Origin: Marinobacter confluentis
Lineage (GTDB): Bacteria > Pseudomonadota > Gammaproteobacteria > Pseudomonadales > Oleiphilaceae
DNA length: 64,000 nucleotides
Direction: 5' to 3'
NCBI RefSeq assembly: GCF_004785685.1
Contig: NZ_SRPF01000001.1
Span: 496,001 to 560,000, forward strand
The notes under the pieces are model-generated. The model did not search any database, had not been told where the DNA came from, and worked only from the letters and a program-made list of their open reading frames with translations. Position 1 is the first letter of the stretch, and each line of letters begins with the position of its first letter. The translations under genes and the position numbers were made by a program. This document shows positions 27,781 through 39,112 of this stretch, one piece after another.

Positions 27781-30120
27781 CTAGCTTTCCGTCGGCGCCC
27801 AGCGCTCAATGACGGCCTTGAGGTCGGCACGGTTGTAAGGCTTGGTGATGTAATCATCCATTCCCGATGCCAGGCAGTCATCCCGGTCCCCCTGCATCAC
27901 GTTGGCCGTGACCGCGATAATTGGCAGGGTTTTCCAGTCAGGGTTCTTGCGGATTAACTGGGTGGTTTCGTAGCCATCCAGAACCGGCATCTGGCAGTCC
28001 ATCAGAATAATGTCAAAGTGGTCGTCGGCCGCCAGTATGTCCAGGGCCTGCTGTCCCTGGTCGGCGACCACCACTTCGTGTCCCAGCTTCTTGAGCATGC
28101 TGCTGGCAACCAGCTGGTTCACGTGGTTGTCCTCCACCAGCAGGAACCGCATGGATCGGGTGGGCGCAGACTCAGCGCGCTGGGTGTCGGTATCATAGCT
28201 TTCCGCGCTCTCTCCGATACCCTCACTGCGCAGGCCCGCGGCGACAGACAGCGAATACAGTAACTGGTCACGCACCAGAGGCATGGACAACCGGGCGTGG
28301 CCATCGGCTCTGGGAGTATCGCCAAACCGGTCAATGATCAGCACCCCTGCGCCGGACCAGGGCATCAGGTTATGGGCGTCGTCGGCATCATCGGCGGGGG
28401 CTAGAAGAATGCCCTTGCCACCCGCTGATGCCGCTCGGCAGGGAATGCCCCAGGTCTCCAGCTGTGAGCGAATCGGGCCGGCATGGGGATGGTCGTCTGC
28501 CAGTGCCAGGTCGACGCCCACCTGCTTCAGTTCCTCGGGGATTCTGGTTTCCATCAGTTCTTTCGGGCCGTCTTCCTCGACTGGCAGCGGCAGATTAACG
28601 GTGAAATGAGTCCCACGGTTCTTTTCAGAGTCCACCATGATCTGCCCATGCATACGCTCGACCAGCTGACGGCACAGTGTGAGGCCCAGGCCGGTGCCGC
28701 CGTATAGCCTTGTGGTATCGGCGTCTGCCTGGGAGAAGGGCGAGAATATACGGTGCAGACCTTCCTTGGACATGCCAATACCGGTATCGACGATATCAAA
28801 CCGGACGTTGCCTTTGATCCGGGTAACCGCAACCCGGACCGAGCCGTGATCGGTAAATTTGATGGCATTGCTCAGCAGATTGTTCAGCACCTGGCGGGTG
28901 CGGGTCGGGTCGCCAAGAAAGGTTTCCGGCAGACGGCTGTCAATATCAGCGATGATATCGATCTGCTTGCGGCGGGCCTGTTGCGCGTGAAGGGTGGCAC
29001 ATTCCTCCACCAGGTTCCGCAAGCTGAACGGAATAGTCTCCAGGCTCAGCTTGCCGGCTTCGACTTTGGAAATATCAAGAATGTCGTTCAGCAATCCCAG
29101 CAGGCTCTGGCCCGCATTCAGAGCAATTTCCATTCGATTGCGCTGCTCGGGATGGGTCTCGTTTTCCAGGGACAGGCTGAGCATGCCCAGAACACCATTC
29201 AGAGGCGTCCGGATTTCATGGCTCATGCTGGCCAGGAAGTTGGCCCGGGCCCGTGCCCGGCGAACGGCATCTTCCTTGGCTCTGACCAGAGCCTTGTTGC
29301 CCCGCTGCAAGGCATCGTTCTTTTCGGAAATTTCTCGGGTGCGGTCGTCTACTTCCCGTTCCAGTTTGCCCGAATAGTTCTTCATGACAGCTTCCGCATC
29401 GCGAAGCTGGGCCAGGGTCCGGTCTATAGTCTCCAGGTGCCGGTTAATGATACCAACCATTACACCGATCTCATCCTCACGGTGGTTCGGTGGCACCGGC
29501 AGCCGTGCCTTTTCGGGGGTTTCAGCCTTGACGCGGCTGAGAGCATTTATCACGTTCAGCATGGGCCGGGTCAGTATGAAATAGAAGATGGCCAACAGTG
29601 CCAGTGTCAGTACCAGACTTTTCAGCAGACCACTGATGAGCGTATAGCCGGCCCGCTCGAGAAACAGCAGGCCGTAGTGGTAAGTGTCGATAGTAATGGT
29701 CAGGTGGCCGAGGGAAAGGTCACTTAACTGGGGAACTTTCAGTTCTTCGCGAAAACTCCGACTGGACCCGAAAAGCATGTCGCTGATCCAGCGATAGCCG
29801 GATTCGGGGCTGCTCTGACTGGCGGCGGCCATGGTCTGGCCATTGCTGTCGATAATCCGCGCGTCAATTGCCGCAGGGTGGCGTAGCAGGCCGTCAAGTA
29901 GCTCCTCGGCCAGCCGGATATCGATGTTGTAGGCAATCTGTGAAGCAGGGCTGTGGCTGATATCGATCAGTGCAGTGATTTCCTGCTCCATGGATTCCCG
30001 GGCGCTAAAATAATCCAGAGTGACCTGAATGACGTTCAGTATCAGCCCTAGAACCATCGCAATCAGCACGGTGTCCCGAGTGAGGCGAAAGGAAAGCCGT
30101 TTCTTGAAGGGTGTTGTCAC
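27781..30120 (-). CDS. Hybrid sensor histidine kinase, BarA-like without HPt
   Basis: Membrane sensor kinase of 779 residues. Two helices (about 16-38 and 160-184) bracket a periplasmic sensor domain, then come a HAMP-like region (184-240), a coiled coil, HisKA with SMSHEIRTPLNG (phosphorylated His301), an ATPase domain (DTGIGMSKEG, GGTGLGL), a receiver-like stretch without an obvious acceptor Asp (about 530-640), and a genuine receiver with Asp708 in LMDCQMP. No C-terminal HPt domain exists, unlike BarA or GacS, so a separate phosphotransfer protein would be needed. The start is GTG 30120 with a weak ribosome site. The cognate regulator is not nearby. Confidence 0.85.
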   Translation of the reverse strand: MTTPFKKRLSFRLTRDTVLIAMVLGLILNVIQVTLDYFSARESMEQEITALIDISHSPASQIAYNIDIRLAEELLDGLLRHPAAIDARIIDSNGQTMAAASQSSPESGYRWISDMLFGSSRSFREELKVPQLSDLSLGHLTITIDTYHYGLLFLERAGYTLISGLLKSLVLTLALLAIFYFILTRPMLNVINALSRVKAETPEKARLPVPPNHREDEIGVMVGIINRHLETIDRTLAQLRDAEAVMKNYSGKLEREVDDRTREISEKNDALQRGNKALVRAKEDAVRRARARANFLASMSHEIRTPLNGVLGMLSLSLENETHPEQRNRMEIALNAGQSLLGLLNDILDISKVEAGKLSLETIPFSLRNLVEECATLHAQQARRKQIDIIADIDSRLPETFLGDPTRTRQVLNNLLSNAIKFTDHGSVRVAVTRIKGNVRFDIVDTGIGMSKEGLHRIFSPFSQADADTTRLYGGTGLGLTLCRQLVERMHGQIMVDSEKNRGTHFTVNLPLPVEEDGPKELMETRIPEELKQVGVDLALADDHPHAGPIRSQLETWGIPCRAASAGGKGILLAPADDADDAHNLMPWSGAGVLIIDRFGDTPRADGHARLSMPLVRDQLLYSLSVAAGLRSEGIGESAESYDTDTQRAESAPTRSMRFLLVEDNHVNQLVASSMLKKLGHEVVVADQGQQALDILAADDHFDIILMDCQMPVLDGYETTQLIRKNPDWKTLPIIAVTANVMQGDRDDCLASGMDDYITKPYNRADLKAVIERWAPTES

Positions 30121-30177
30121 AATGCGTTTCAGATCCCGCTTGGCGAAAAGTAGGGGTGGCCCGGCCCTGATCGTTGG

Positions 30178-30951
30178 TCAGTCATCATAGTCAGCTTTTT
30201 TGCGCCACTCGTCATCGTGCAGGAAGGTATCCCATTCGCGATCTAACTTGGATGTCCCTTCCTCAGCAGGCCGCTCCGCTCCATCTTTTTCCAGAGCTTC
30301 CAGTTCCTTGATGCGGGTACGAAAGCTCTTGACTGCCTTCACGGCCATTGGATTGTTCTTGGATTTGCCCATTTCGGTGCTGGCGAGATGATAAGCGTGA
30401 ATGGCTTTGCGAATCTGGTTCTGCCGCACAAAATCCCGCGCCTGAAATACATGCAGGTCGGCATGGGTCTTGTGGACCAGAAACAGAACAAACCGGAGGT
30501 TTTTCTTGGCGGTCGGCCCGTCTATCTGGCCCGACTTGTGAAGACCTTCGATCAGTCTGAACAGATTCTGGAGTAGTTCCTGGACATAGTTTGATTTGTC
30601 CGGCGAGTCGATTCTGACCGGGGCACGCTGGTCATCGTCGCTCTCGACTTTCTGACGCAGATCGGCGAGGGAGGTCTGCCACTCAGCCACAGAGCTGCCC
30701 GCCTTCAGGGCGACAAGCCCTTTGCAGGACGCCTCCATACTGCGAATCAACAGCAGCTTCAGATCACGGGTAAGAAATTGCCCGGGTAACTCGGCCAGCA
30801 GACGGGCTGCTCTTTTGTAGCTGTCTTCAAAGGCGGTGACTTTTCGGGCCCGCTCGATGCGGGCACGTTCACGCATCTGTATGAACACGATCACAACGAT
30901 TGATACTGTTACGATAGCTGCAAGCAGCAGCACGATCATAGTGGTATCCAT
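30178..30951 (-). CDS. Hypothetical membrane-anchored protein, 257 residues
   Basis: No family is recognised. One N-terminal membrane helix (residues ~5-25, IVLLLAAIVTVSIVVIVFI) is followed by a basic stretch and a long, mostly helical cytosolic domain. The centre has LLQNLFRLIEGLHKSGQID and an alpha-solenoid-like run, KAIHAYHLASTEMGKSKNNP, reminiscent of a single TPR-type hairpin. The acidic C terminus contains WDTFLHDDEW. It lies 57 nt upstream of the hybrid kinase on the same strand, so the two may share a transcript and a function. Confidence 0.55.
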   Translation of the reverse strand: MDTTMIVLLLAAIVTVSIVVIVFIQMRERARIERARKVTAFEDSYKRAARLLAELPGQFLTRDLKLLLIRSMEASCKGLVALKAGSSVAEWQTSLADLRQKVESDDDQRAPVRIDSPDKSNYVQELLQNLFRLIEGLHKSGQIDGPTAKKNLRFVLFLVHKTHADLHVFQARDFVRQNQIRKAIHAYHLASTEMGKSKNNPMAVKAVKSFRTRIKELEALEKDGAERPAEEGTSKLDREWDTFLHDDEWRKKADYDD

Positions 30952-31102
30952 GGTAGTTCAGACACTCCGACAGAATGGCGAGCCGCCAGATTACCCAGGC
31001 AAAAAGCCCGAGAATCCAGCTGTTAAAAGAAGATTAGCAGAAAATACCCAAAGTTACTGATAAGCAACCCGAAACATTGCGTCTTCATATCATTTCCATG
31101 AA

Positions 31103-31130
31103 TTGCTAAGCTCGCCGTTATCACTATGAT
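31103..31130 (+). promoter_or_regulatory. Predicted promoter of the LysR-family gene
   Basis: TTGCTA (31103-31108), a 16-nt spacer and TATGAT (31125-31130) give a fair sigma-70 promoter. Transcription would start near 31137, 27 nt before the ATG at 31164. The 212-nt divergent gap is AT-rich and also holds a weaker promoter-like pair facing left (TTGCTT at 31067-31062, TATTTT at 31046-31041) for the opposite gene. Confidence 0.5.
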
Positions 31131-31163
31131 GAATAAAGAAACGTTTCCCCAGAGTGGCCTGAC

Positions 31164-32174
31164 ATGGATATTTCGCGCGTAGACCTTAACCTCCTTGTGT
31201 ATCTGGACGTCCTACTGCGGGAACGCAATGTGACCAAAGCGGCCAACCACCTGGGAATTACTCAGCCGGCCATGAGCAATGGCCTGCGGCGGCTTCGGGA
31301 TCTTTTCGGGGATCCCCTGCTGGTGCGAACCAGCGAAGGAATGACGGCCACAGAGCGGGCCTCCGAGCTTCAGCCGCTGGTGCGCAGTATTCTGTCGGAT
31401 ATCGAGCAGGCGGTTCATGAAAAAGCCGCCTTTGCCGCCATGGAGAGCCAGCGGGTGTTTCGCATCATGGCCAGTGACTACGCCGAGTCCTGCCTTATGC
31501 CCCGGGTGCTGAGACGCATCCGGCAGGAGGCGCCCCATGTTACCCTGGATGTTCTGACGCCCAGTGATGTGAGTTTCCTGGATGTGGAGCAGGGCCGCCT
31601 GGATATGGCGATCAATCGGTTCGATAAAATCCCCCAGTCTTTCCACCAGAAGACCCTCTGGACCGAATACTTTGCCTGTCTGATGAACGCGCGTAACCCG
31701 GTGCTCAGGGAGCCGTTTACACTGGATACCTATCTGGATGCGAGCCATATCTGGGTAAGCAAAACCGGATTTGGCGTGGGGGTGGGAGTAAACCCGAAAG
31801 ACGTTCAGCGGCTGGGATGGGTCGATGAAGCCCTGTCACTGATGGGGCGCAAACGACAGATTTCGGTGTTTACCCGCCATTATCAGGTGGCGATGTTGCT
31901 GGCCGAGCAGCACGACCTGATCGCAACCCTGCCATCCAGAGCCGCCTGGCTTCAGAAGGACAATCCGAACCTGGTGGTCAAGGTGCCGCCGTTCGACATT
32001 CCGCCGTTCGAGCTGAAAATGGCCTGGAGTCCGCTGCTTCAACACAACACTGACCACCAATGGCTCAGGCGCCTGATTGCTGAAGTGGCCGAAGAGGTGG
32101 ATGCGGAATTCGTGCCTTTCGGGGCTCAGTTTGAATCGGCGGGGTTGGCCAGGGTTCCCCACTCCGAGCGCTGA
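31164..32174 (+). CDS. LysR-family transcriptional regulator
   Basis: A 336-residue LysR-type regulator. The N-terminal winged helix-turn-helix spans residues ~6-65 (VDLNLLVYLDVLLRERNVTK, HLGITQPAMSNGLRRLRD). The C-terminal effector domain resembles the NahR/NodD-like substrate-binding group (FRIMASDYAE, GRLDMAINRF). The ATG at 31164 has AGAGTGG upstream. Divergent to it is the unknown membrane-anchored gene and convergent is the GNAT gene, so the target is unclear. The 212-nt divergent gap is the natural place for its operator. Confidence 0.88.
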   Translation: MDISRVDLNLLVYLDVLLRERNVTKAANHLGITQPAMSNGLRRLRDLFGDPLLVRTSEGMTATERASELQPLVRSILSDIEQAVHEKAAFAAMESQRVFRIMASDYAESCLMPRVLRRIRQEAPHVTLDVLTPSDVSFLDVEQGRLDMAINRFDKIPQSFHQKTLWTEYFACLMNARNPVLREPFTLDTYLDASHIWVSKTGFGVGVGVNPKDVQRLGWVDEALSLMGRKRQISVFTRHYQVAMLLAEQHDLIATLPSRAAWLQKDNPNLVVKVPPFDIPPFELKMAWSPLLQHNTDHQWLRRLIAEVAEEVDAEFVPFGAQFESAGLARVPHSER

Positions 32175-32188
32175 CGCTGCGGCCTGGT

Positions 32189-33154
32189 TCAGAGCGGCAG
32201 CTGCCTCAGTTCAAGGGATTCACGGCCACCGTCCCACATTCGCTGAAAAGCATCCTCCAGTAGCTTCACACGTCCGCCGTGGGCAAAGCCGGCGAAGCCC
32301 CCCGGACCATCAAATTCGTGCCGATAGACGACGCCGTCGCGATCAGCCAGAAGAAAAGGCTGATCTTCGAGGGGGAGTTCGTCGTTGACGAGGCGAATCG
32401 CCATGTGGCTCGGCAGGCGGCGAGTGAGCTCTACCAGCCGGTGGCGACGTTTTATCAGGGGCTTGTCGTCGTGAATGAGAATTCTGACTTCACTGGCGCG
32501 ATGGTGGCGGGCAAGGCCTGACAGCAGTTCCCGGAACCGGCTACGGTCATACAGATCATGTTCCAGGAAACGGTCGTAAAGCCACACGCGCTGGCGCGCC
32601 TGGCCGACGATGGAATCCATGAGCTGGATCAGCGACTGTTCATCATCAAAGAGCCAGGAGGTACTGTCTTCGCCGGAAATCATCGGGCGTGGATGATCGT
32701 CAAGGCGGGCAAGTACCAGCTCTGGCGCATAACAGCGCATATCAAAATGGGGAATGCCGGCGTCGTCGTAAGCATCGGAGCACAGATGGAAACCGGAAGC
32801 CTGATAGAAAGGAACCGCATGTTCCTGGGCAGAGAGCCGAAGCTCCGGGAATTCCTGGCCGGTTTCTGACATCAGATGGCGCAGAAGCTGCTGGCCAAAA
32901 CCCTGACCGCGGAAGCCAGGCAGGATTGCCATGCGCCCGATGTGGGCAACATCACCCAGAGTCGAGAACACCCTGGCCACACCAATGGGTGTGTTGTCGG
33001 TCAGTACCATCAGGTAATGGTCGGCAATTTCGTCGGTGCTATCCCACTCAAGCGCCGGCGGCACCTTCTGTTCATTAATGAAAACCTGTTGCCGGATGTC
33101 TTTGATGGTGCCCGGCACCAGCTGCCAGCTGTATTTGCGTATCCGCCAGTTCAT
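32189..33154 (-). CDS. GNAT acetyltransferase fused to a DUF7931-type domain
   Basis: Residues 1-145 are a GNAT N-acetyltransferase domain: VFINEQKVPPALEWD, VARVFSTLGDVAHIGRMAIL, and the acetyl-CoA loop RGQGFGQQLL. Residues ~150-321 form a second domain, with WLYDRFLEHDLYDR and EVRILIHDDKPLIKRRHRL, of the DUF7931 type that looks like half of a phospholipase D-like fold but lacks a clear HKD motif. The acetyl acceptor is unknown. It is the last gene of the rluE-nudJ-mnmA-hflD-purB-roxA operon, 28 nt after roxA. Confidence 0.75.
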   Translation of the reverse strand: MNWRIRKYSWQLVPGTIKDIRQQVFINEQKVPPALEWDSTDEIADHYLMVLTDNTPIGVARVFSTLGDVAHIGRMAILPGFRGQGFGQQLLRHLMSETGQEFPELRLSAQEHAVPFYQASGFHLCSDAYDDAGIPHFDMRCYAPELVLARLDDHPRPMISGEDSTSWLFDDEQSLIQLMDSIVGQARQRVWLYDRFLEHDLYDRSRFRELLSGLARHHRASEVRILIHDDKPLIKRRHRLVELTRRLPSHMAIRLVNDELPLEDQPFLLADRDGVVYRHEFDGPGGFAGFAHGGRVKLLEDAFQRMWDGGRESLELRQLPL

Positions 33155-33182
33155 TGGAAATACCGTTCACTCAAAATGGCGT

Positions 33183-34334
33183 TCATTCAAAATATAGGGA
33201 GCCCTGATTGACCAGTGCGCAAAGCAGACCGCAGATTGCCTCATCTCCGGCATAGCCGGCCAGTGCTGCCATATCCGGACGCGCGCCCGCGCATAGAAGT
33301 TCTGCAATGGGCGTGGCTTCGCCACGAAGCAGATACTGCTCTCCATCCACGAACAGTGCGGTTTCGTCCTCGAAATCATAATAGGCGAAGCGGGAGCCTT
33401 CGTTCCAGCGGATCTGATTGTCGGCTGAAATAAGCTCGCTGACAGACTCCGGGGTCAGGGTTTCGTCCGGCGGCACCACGATCTCAAGGCTCTTGGGCGC
33501 CGTTGAGTACTGCCCGAACCAGAGCGCCAGTTGCCGGCGGTCCTGAAGCTTCTCAAGCAATTTGCGGCCAAGCTGATCGATAACCTGCGGGCTGATGGTG
33601 CCCGGGTTGTGTTGAACCTGAAGGTCGGGGTCGGACAGATGTTCGCTGGCGTCAGTGCGACTGCACAGGAAATCGGTAAAGCCGGTGAGCAGATCGTCGA
33701 TGGTGGGTGCACGGAAACCGATAGACAGAGTGATGCAGTCGTTTTCGGCAATGCCGTGATGGCCGATGCCCGGCGGCAGATACAGCATATCGCCAGGGTT
33801 CAGGGTTACAGTTTCCTCCGGCGTCCAGTCTTTGAGAATGCGAAGGGGAGTGCCATCCACCCTGGGCGACGATTCGTCACAGCGGCCGCCATACTGCCAG
33901 GTGCGCTGGCCCTGGGCCTGCAGCAGGAATACGTCATACTGGTCAAAATGCGGCCCCACGCTGCCGCCTTTCGGAGCGTAGCTGGCCATGATGTCATCCA
34001 GCCGCCAGTTGGGGACAAAACGGAATTGATCCAGCAGGTCGGCAATCTCCGGTACCCAGTGGTCCAGGCCCTGCACCAGCAGGGTCCAGTGGGTTTCTGG
34101 TAACTGGCTGAAACGCTCGGGCTCGAAGGGTCCGTTGTGCAACTGCCAGGGTTTACCTTTATCGTCTTCAACAACGATGCGGGATTCGACCGCGTCTTCA
34201 CAGGCCAGCCCTGCCAGCTCATCAGCAGAAACCGGGCACTGGAAGCCCGGAAAGGCCTGACGAATGACCCTTGGCTTTTTCTGCCAGTTTTCCCTCAGAA
34301 AGTCTTCCGCTGCCAGGCCGCCGGGGAGTTTCAT
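33183..34334 (-). CDS. roxA: 50S ribosomal protein uL16 arginine hydroxylase RoxA
   Basis: 2-oxoglutarate/Fe(II) cupin oxygenase (YcfD family, JmjC-like) that hydroxylates an arginine of ribosomal protein L16. The iron ligands HxD are His129 and Asp131 in VGPHFDQYDVF, and the distal His is in GIGHHGIAEN (192-193). The C-terminal winged-helix dimerisation region is present (383 residues, E. coli 373). It starts 3 nt after the purB stop, so it is translationally coupled to it. Confidence 0.9.
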   Translation of the reverse strand: MKLPGGLAAEDFLRENWQKKPRVIRQAFPGFQCPVSADELAGLACEDAVESRIVVEDDKGKPWQLHNGPFEPERFSQLPETHWTLLVQGLDHWVPEIADLLDQFRFVPNWRLDDIMASYAPKGGSVGPHFDQYDVFLLQAQGQRTWQYGGRCDESSPRVDGTPLRILKDWTPEETVTLNPGDMLYLPPGIGHHGIAENDCITLSIGFRAPTIDDLLTGFTDFLCSRTDASEHLSDPDLQVQHNPGTISPQVIDQLGRKLLEKLQDRRQLALWFGQYSTAPKSLEIVVPPDETLTPESVSELISADNQIRWNEGSRFAYYDFEDETALFVDGEQYLLRGEATPIAELLCAGARPDMAALAGYAGDEAICGLLCALVNQGSLYFE

Positions 34335-34337
34335 GGC

Positions 34338-36434
<2,097 letters not shown>

Positions 36435-36438
<4 letters not shown>

Positions 36439-37595
36439 GCGCCGCTTTCCTCATGACTGGAAGTTGAGACCGCCGCCGGGGTTTCGCCATCCCGCCAGGT
36501 CTGTTCAATCACGCCACCGCCCAGGCAGATCTCGCCATCGTAGAAAACCACGGACTGGCCGGGCGTTACGGCCCGCTGGGCGTCATCGAAAATCACAGAG
36601 ACGCCCGGGCCTGACGGGGTAACGGTGCAGTTCTGGTCTGGCTGCCGGTAGCGTGTTTTCGCCTTGCAGCGGAATGCCCGGTCTGTCGCCGGTGGCTGGC
36701 CGGCCACCCAGTCTACCGGGCCGCTGACCAGCCCCCGGGAGAACAGCAGTGGGTGTTGTTTGCCCTGAACCGCTATCAGCACGTTGCGGGACAGGTCCTT
36801 TTCCGCCACATACCAGGGATCATCGCCGTAATCACTGAGCCCGCCGATGCCAAGCCCCTGGCGCTGGCCGATGGTGTGATACATCAGGCCCTGATGCCGG
36901 CCAATGACTTTGCCGTCGGGGGTTTCAATGTTGCCCGGTTGGGCCGGCAGGTACTGCTTGAGGAAGTCGGTGAACTTGCGCTCGCCAATGAAGCAGATGC
37001 CCGTTGAATCCTTTTTGTCGTGGGTAACGAAGCCCTGTTCGGCCGCTATCCGACGGACTTCGGGCTTCTCCAGTTCGCCCACCGGGAACAGGGTGCGGGC
37101 GATGCGCTCGCCGGATACCGCATGCAGGAAATAGCTCTGGTCCTTGTTCGGGTCCAGGCCCTTGAGCAACTGCGCCTGGTGCTCGCCGGTTTCCCGGCGT
37201 CGGGTATAGTGGCCGGTGGCGATGTAGTCAGCGCCAAGGGTAATGGCGTAGTCGAGAAACGCCCGAAATTTCACTTCCTTGTTGCACAGGATATCCGGAT
37301 TGGGCGTTCGCCCGGCCTGGTATTCCGACAGGAAATGCTCGAAAACACGATCCCAGTATTCGGCGGCGAAACTGGCGGTGTGCAGGGTAATGCCGATTCG
37401 ATCTGCCACCGCCTGGGCGTCGGCCAGGTCGGTCATGGCTGTGCAGTATTCAGTGCCGTCGTCTTCGTCCCAGTTCTTCATGAACAGACCTTCGACCTGG
37501 TAGCCCTGATCTTTCAGTAACCACGCAGCCACCGAGGAGTCAACGCCCCCGGACATTCCGACAATAACCCGTGTCTGTGATGGTGCTTTGTTCAT
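36435..37595 (-). CDS. mnmA: tRNA-specific 2-thiouridylase MnmA
   Basis: Adds sulphur to U34 of tRNA Lys, Glu and Gln, taking it from the TusA-BCD-E relay. The PP-loop is [11 protein letters not shown] (residues ~12-22). The catalytic cysteines are in [12 protein letters not shown] and [12 protein letters not shown]. 386 residues with the full C-terminal beta barrel. It overlaps hflD by 4 nt. TusA is encoded at 19.0 kb in the same window. Confidence 0.96.
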
Positions 37596-37639
37596 GGCAG
37601 ACTGAATTGACCCCTAAAAAAGGATCAGATGGTAGCATT

Positions 37640-38098
37640 TCACGCCCCTGGCGTCTGCGGTTCGACAATGACATCCAGCGGGAACCGGCGACCGTTTCGG
37701 TAATCTTCTATGCATTGCAGCACCAGAGGGCTGCGAAGTCTGTCCCGCCGGGCTTTGAGTTCGTCAAGATCAAGCCAGTGAGCGGCGATAATGCCGACGT
37801 CCAGGGAATCGGTGATTCTGGACAGCGCGGTCGCCGAGAAACAGAGGCGGTAGTAGGTCACGCCGTTTGCCGGGGCCCGGTAGGTGTAAAGACCCAGGAA
37901 ATGGTCAAGCCTGACCTGCCAGCCAGTTTCTTCCAGGGTCTCGCGCAGGGCGGCATCCAAAATGGCCTCATTTTCTTCTACATGGCCTGCAGGCTGATTG
38001 AAAACGACCCGGCCCTGGCTTGCTTCTTCGACCATCAGGAACCGACCCTGATCGTCCTCAACAATGACCGCGACTGTGGCGTGGGGCGTCCAGGTCAT
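37640..38098 (-). CDS. nudJ: Nudix pyrophosphatase NudJ
   Basis: Nudix hydrolase; E. coli NudJ cleaves thiamine pyrophosphate and other nucleotide phosphates. The Nudix box GHVEENEAILDAALRETLEE, followed by TGW, spans residues ~38-60 with all key Glu residues. 152 residues, the same as E. coli. It overlaps rluE by 4 nt (ATGA) and lies 44 nt before mnmA. Confidence 0.9.
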   Translation of the reverse strand: MTWTPHATVAVIVEDDQGRFLMVEEASQGRVVFNQPAGHVEENEAILDAALRETLEETGWQVRLDHFLGLYTYRAPANGVTYYRLCFSATALSRITDSLDVGIIAAHWLDLDELKARRDRLRSPLVLQCIEDYRNGRRFPLDVIVEPQTPGA

Positions 38099-38697
38099 GG
38101 TTTGCGATTTCTCCGTGCGGGTTTGCTGGTCGGCGCGTGAACGGTCAGGATCTTATATTGTCCGGGCGCAAGATCCGCCACTGTCCATTCGCCAATAGCG
38201 TAACGGACCAGGCGCAGGGTGGGAAAGCCTGTCGCCGCGGTCATTCGCCTTACCTGGCGATTACGGCCTTCGGTAATGGTCAGGCTTATCCAGCTGGTCG
38301 GCACGGTTTCGCGATACCTCACCGGCGGATTGCGGGTCCAGAGATCGGGTTCTGCGAGGCGTTCGACCCGGGCAGGGCGGGTTTTGCCATCCTTGAGCAC
38401 AACGCCATGACGAAGGCTGTCCAGCGCCGCGTCGCTGATCTGACCTTCCACCTGAACCCAGTAGGTTTTGGGTAATTTCTGCTTTGGCGATGCAATCTGA
38501 TGCTGCAGGGTTCCGCTATCGGTCAGCAGAAGCAGGCCTTCCGAATCAAAATCCAGCCTGCCGGCCGGGTATACATCGGGCACTGGAATCCAGTCGGCCA
38601 GAGTAGCTCTTGGTTGGTCTGAGTGAGTTGTGGCACTGTTGTCGGTAAACTGGGAAAGCACCTGGAAGGGCTTATTGAACAAGATCAGTTTTGCCAT
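38095..38697 (-). CDS. rluE: 23S rRNA pseudouridine(2457) synthase RluE
   Basis: Converts U2457 of 23S rRNA to pseudouridine. The catalytic Asp lies in AGRLDFDSEGLLLLT, and the family ends are visible at MAKLILFNKPF and EGRNRQVRRM. I chose ATG 38697 (200 residues), which matches E. coli RluE and has an AGG about 5 nt upstream; an in-frame start at 38727 adds 10 unrelated residues. It is the first gene of the rluE-nudJ-mnmA-hflD-purB-roxA-GNAT operon. Confidence 0.92.
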   Translation of the reverse strand: MAKLILFNKPFQVLSQFTDNSATTHSDQPRATLADWIPVPDVYPAGRLDFDSEGLLLLTDSGTLQHQIASPKQKLPKTYWVQVEGQISDAALDSLRHGVVLKDGKTRPARVERLAEPDLWTRNPPVRYRETVPTSWISLTITEGRNRQVRRMTAATGFPTLRLVRYAIGEWTVADLAPGQYKILTVHAPTSKPARRNRKP

Positions 38698-38770
38698 GAT
38701 ACCTGCATTACAAAACCCTGGCCGCATCGGTGGTGCGACCGGAAGGGGATCTGGTTTCAGAGGGCGGGTA

Positions 38771-39112
38771 TCAGCCGTTCACGGCTCGCTGGTGCGCCTC
38801 AAAGGCTGCCGGTCCAGACTCGTCTTTCGGCCCGGAAGCCGAGTCAGAGGCTGGCTCTGAACCTGAACTGGTCTCTGCCCCCGCCGCGTTGTCATGCCGT
38901 TGGGGCATGTCCTGGGGAACGATGTTAACAGCGTGGACACCCTTGTCGCTCGGCTTCTTTTCAAAAGTCACCGGCTGTCCTGCCTTAAGGGTCTTGTATC
39001 CCTCCATCTGCACGGATGAGAAATGGGCGAACAGATCGTCGGTGCAGCCGTCCTCGATGATAAAGCCGTACCCTTTGGCGTTATTGAACCATTTGACCTT
39101 GCCTTGAGGCAT
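38771..39112 (-). CDS. cspD: Cold-shock domain protein, CspD-like with long tail
   Basis: Single-stranded nucleic-acid-binding protein. Residues 1-67 form a cold-shock domain with RNP1 KGYGFI and RNP2 DLFAHFSS; the position opposite clpS-clpA matches cspD of enterics and pseudomonads. CspD inhibits replication in starved cells. The protein has ~45 further residues, low-complexity and rich in Ser, Glu, Ala and Gly, absent from E. coli CspD (74 residues). The start has GGGGAG upstream. Assignment to CspD rests on synteny as much as sequence. Confidence 0.8.
   Translation of the reverse strand: MPQGKVKWFNNAKGYGFIIEDGCTDDLFAHFSSVQMEGYKTLKAGQPVTFEKKPSDKGVHAVNIVPQDMPQRHDNAAGAETSSGSEPASDSASGPKDESGPAAFEAHQRAVNG

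Noticed and set aside
28753..29727. 324-codon open frame on the plus strand
   Set aside because: It is antisense to the hybrid kinase core; the composition is a frame shadow in GC-rich sequence.
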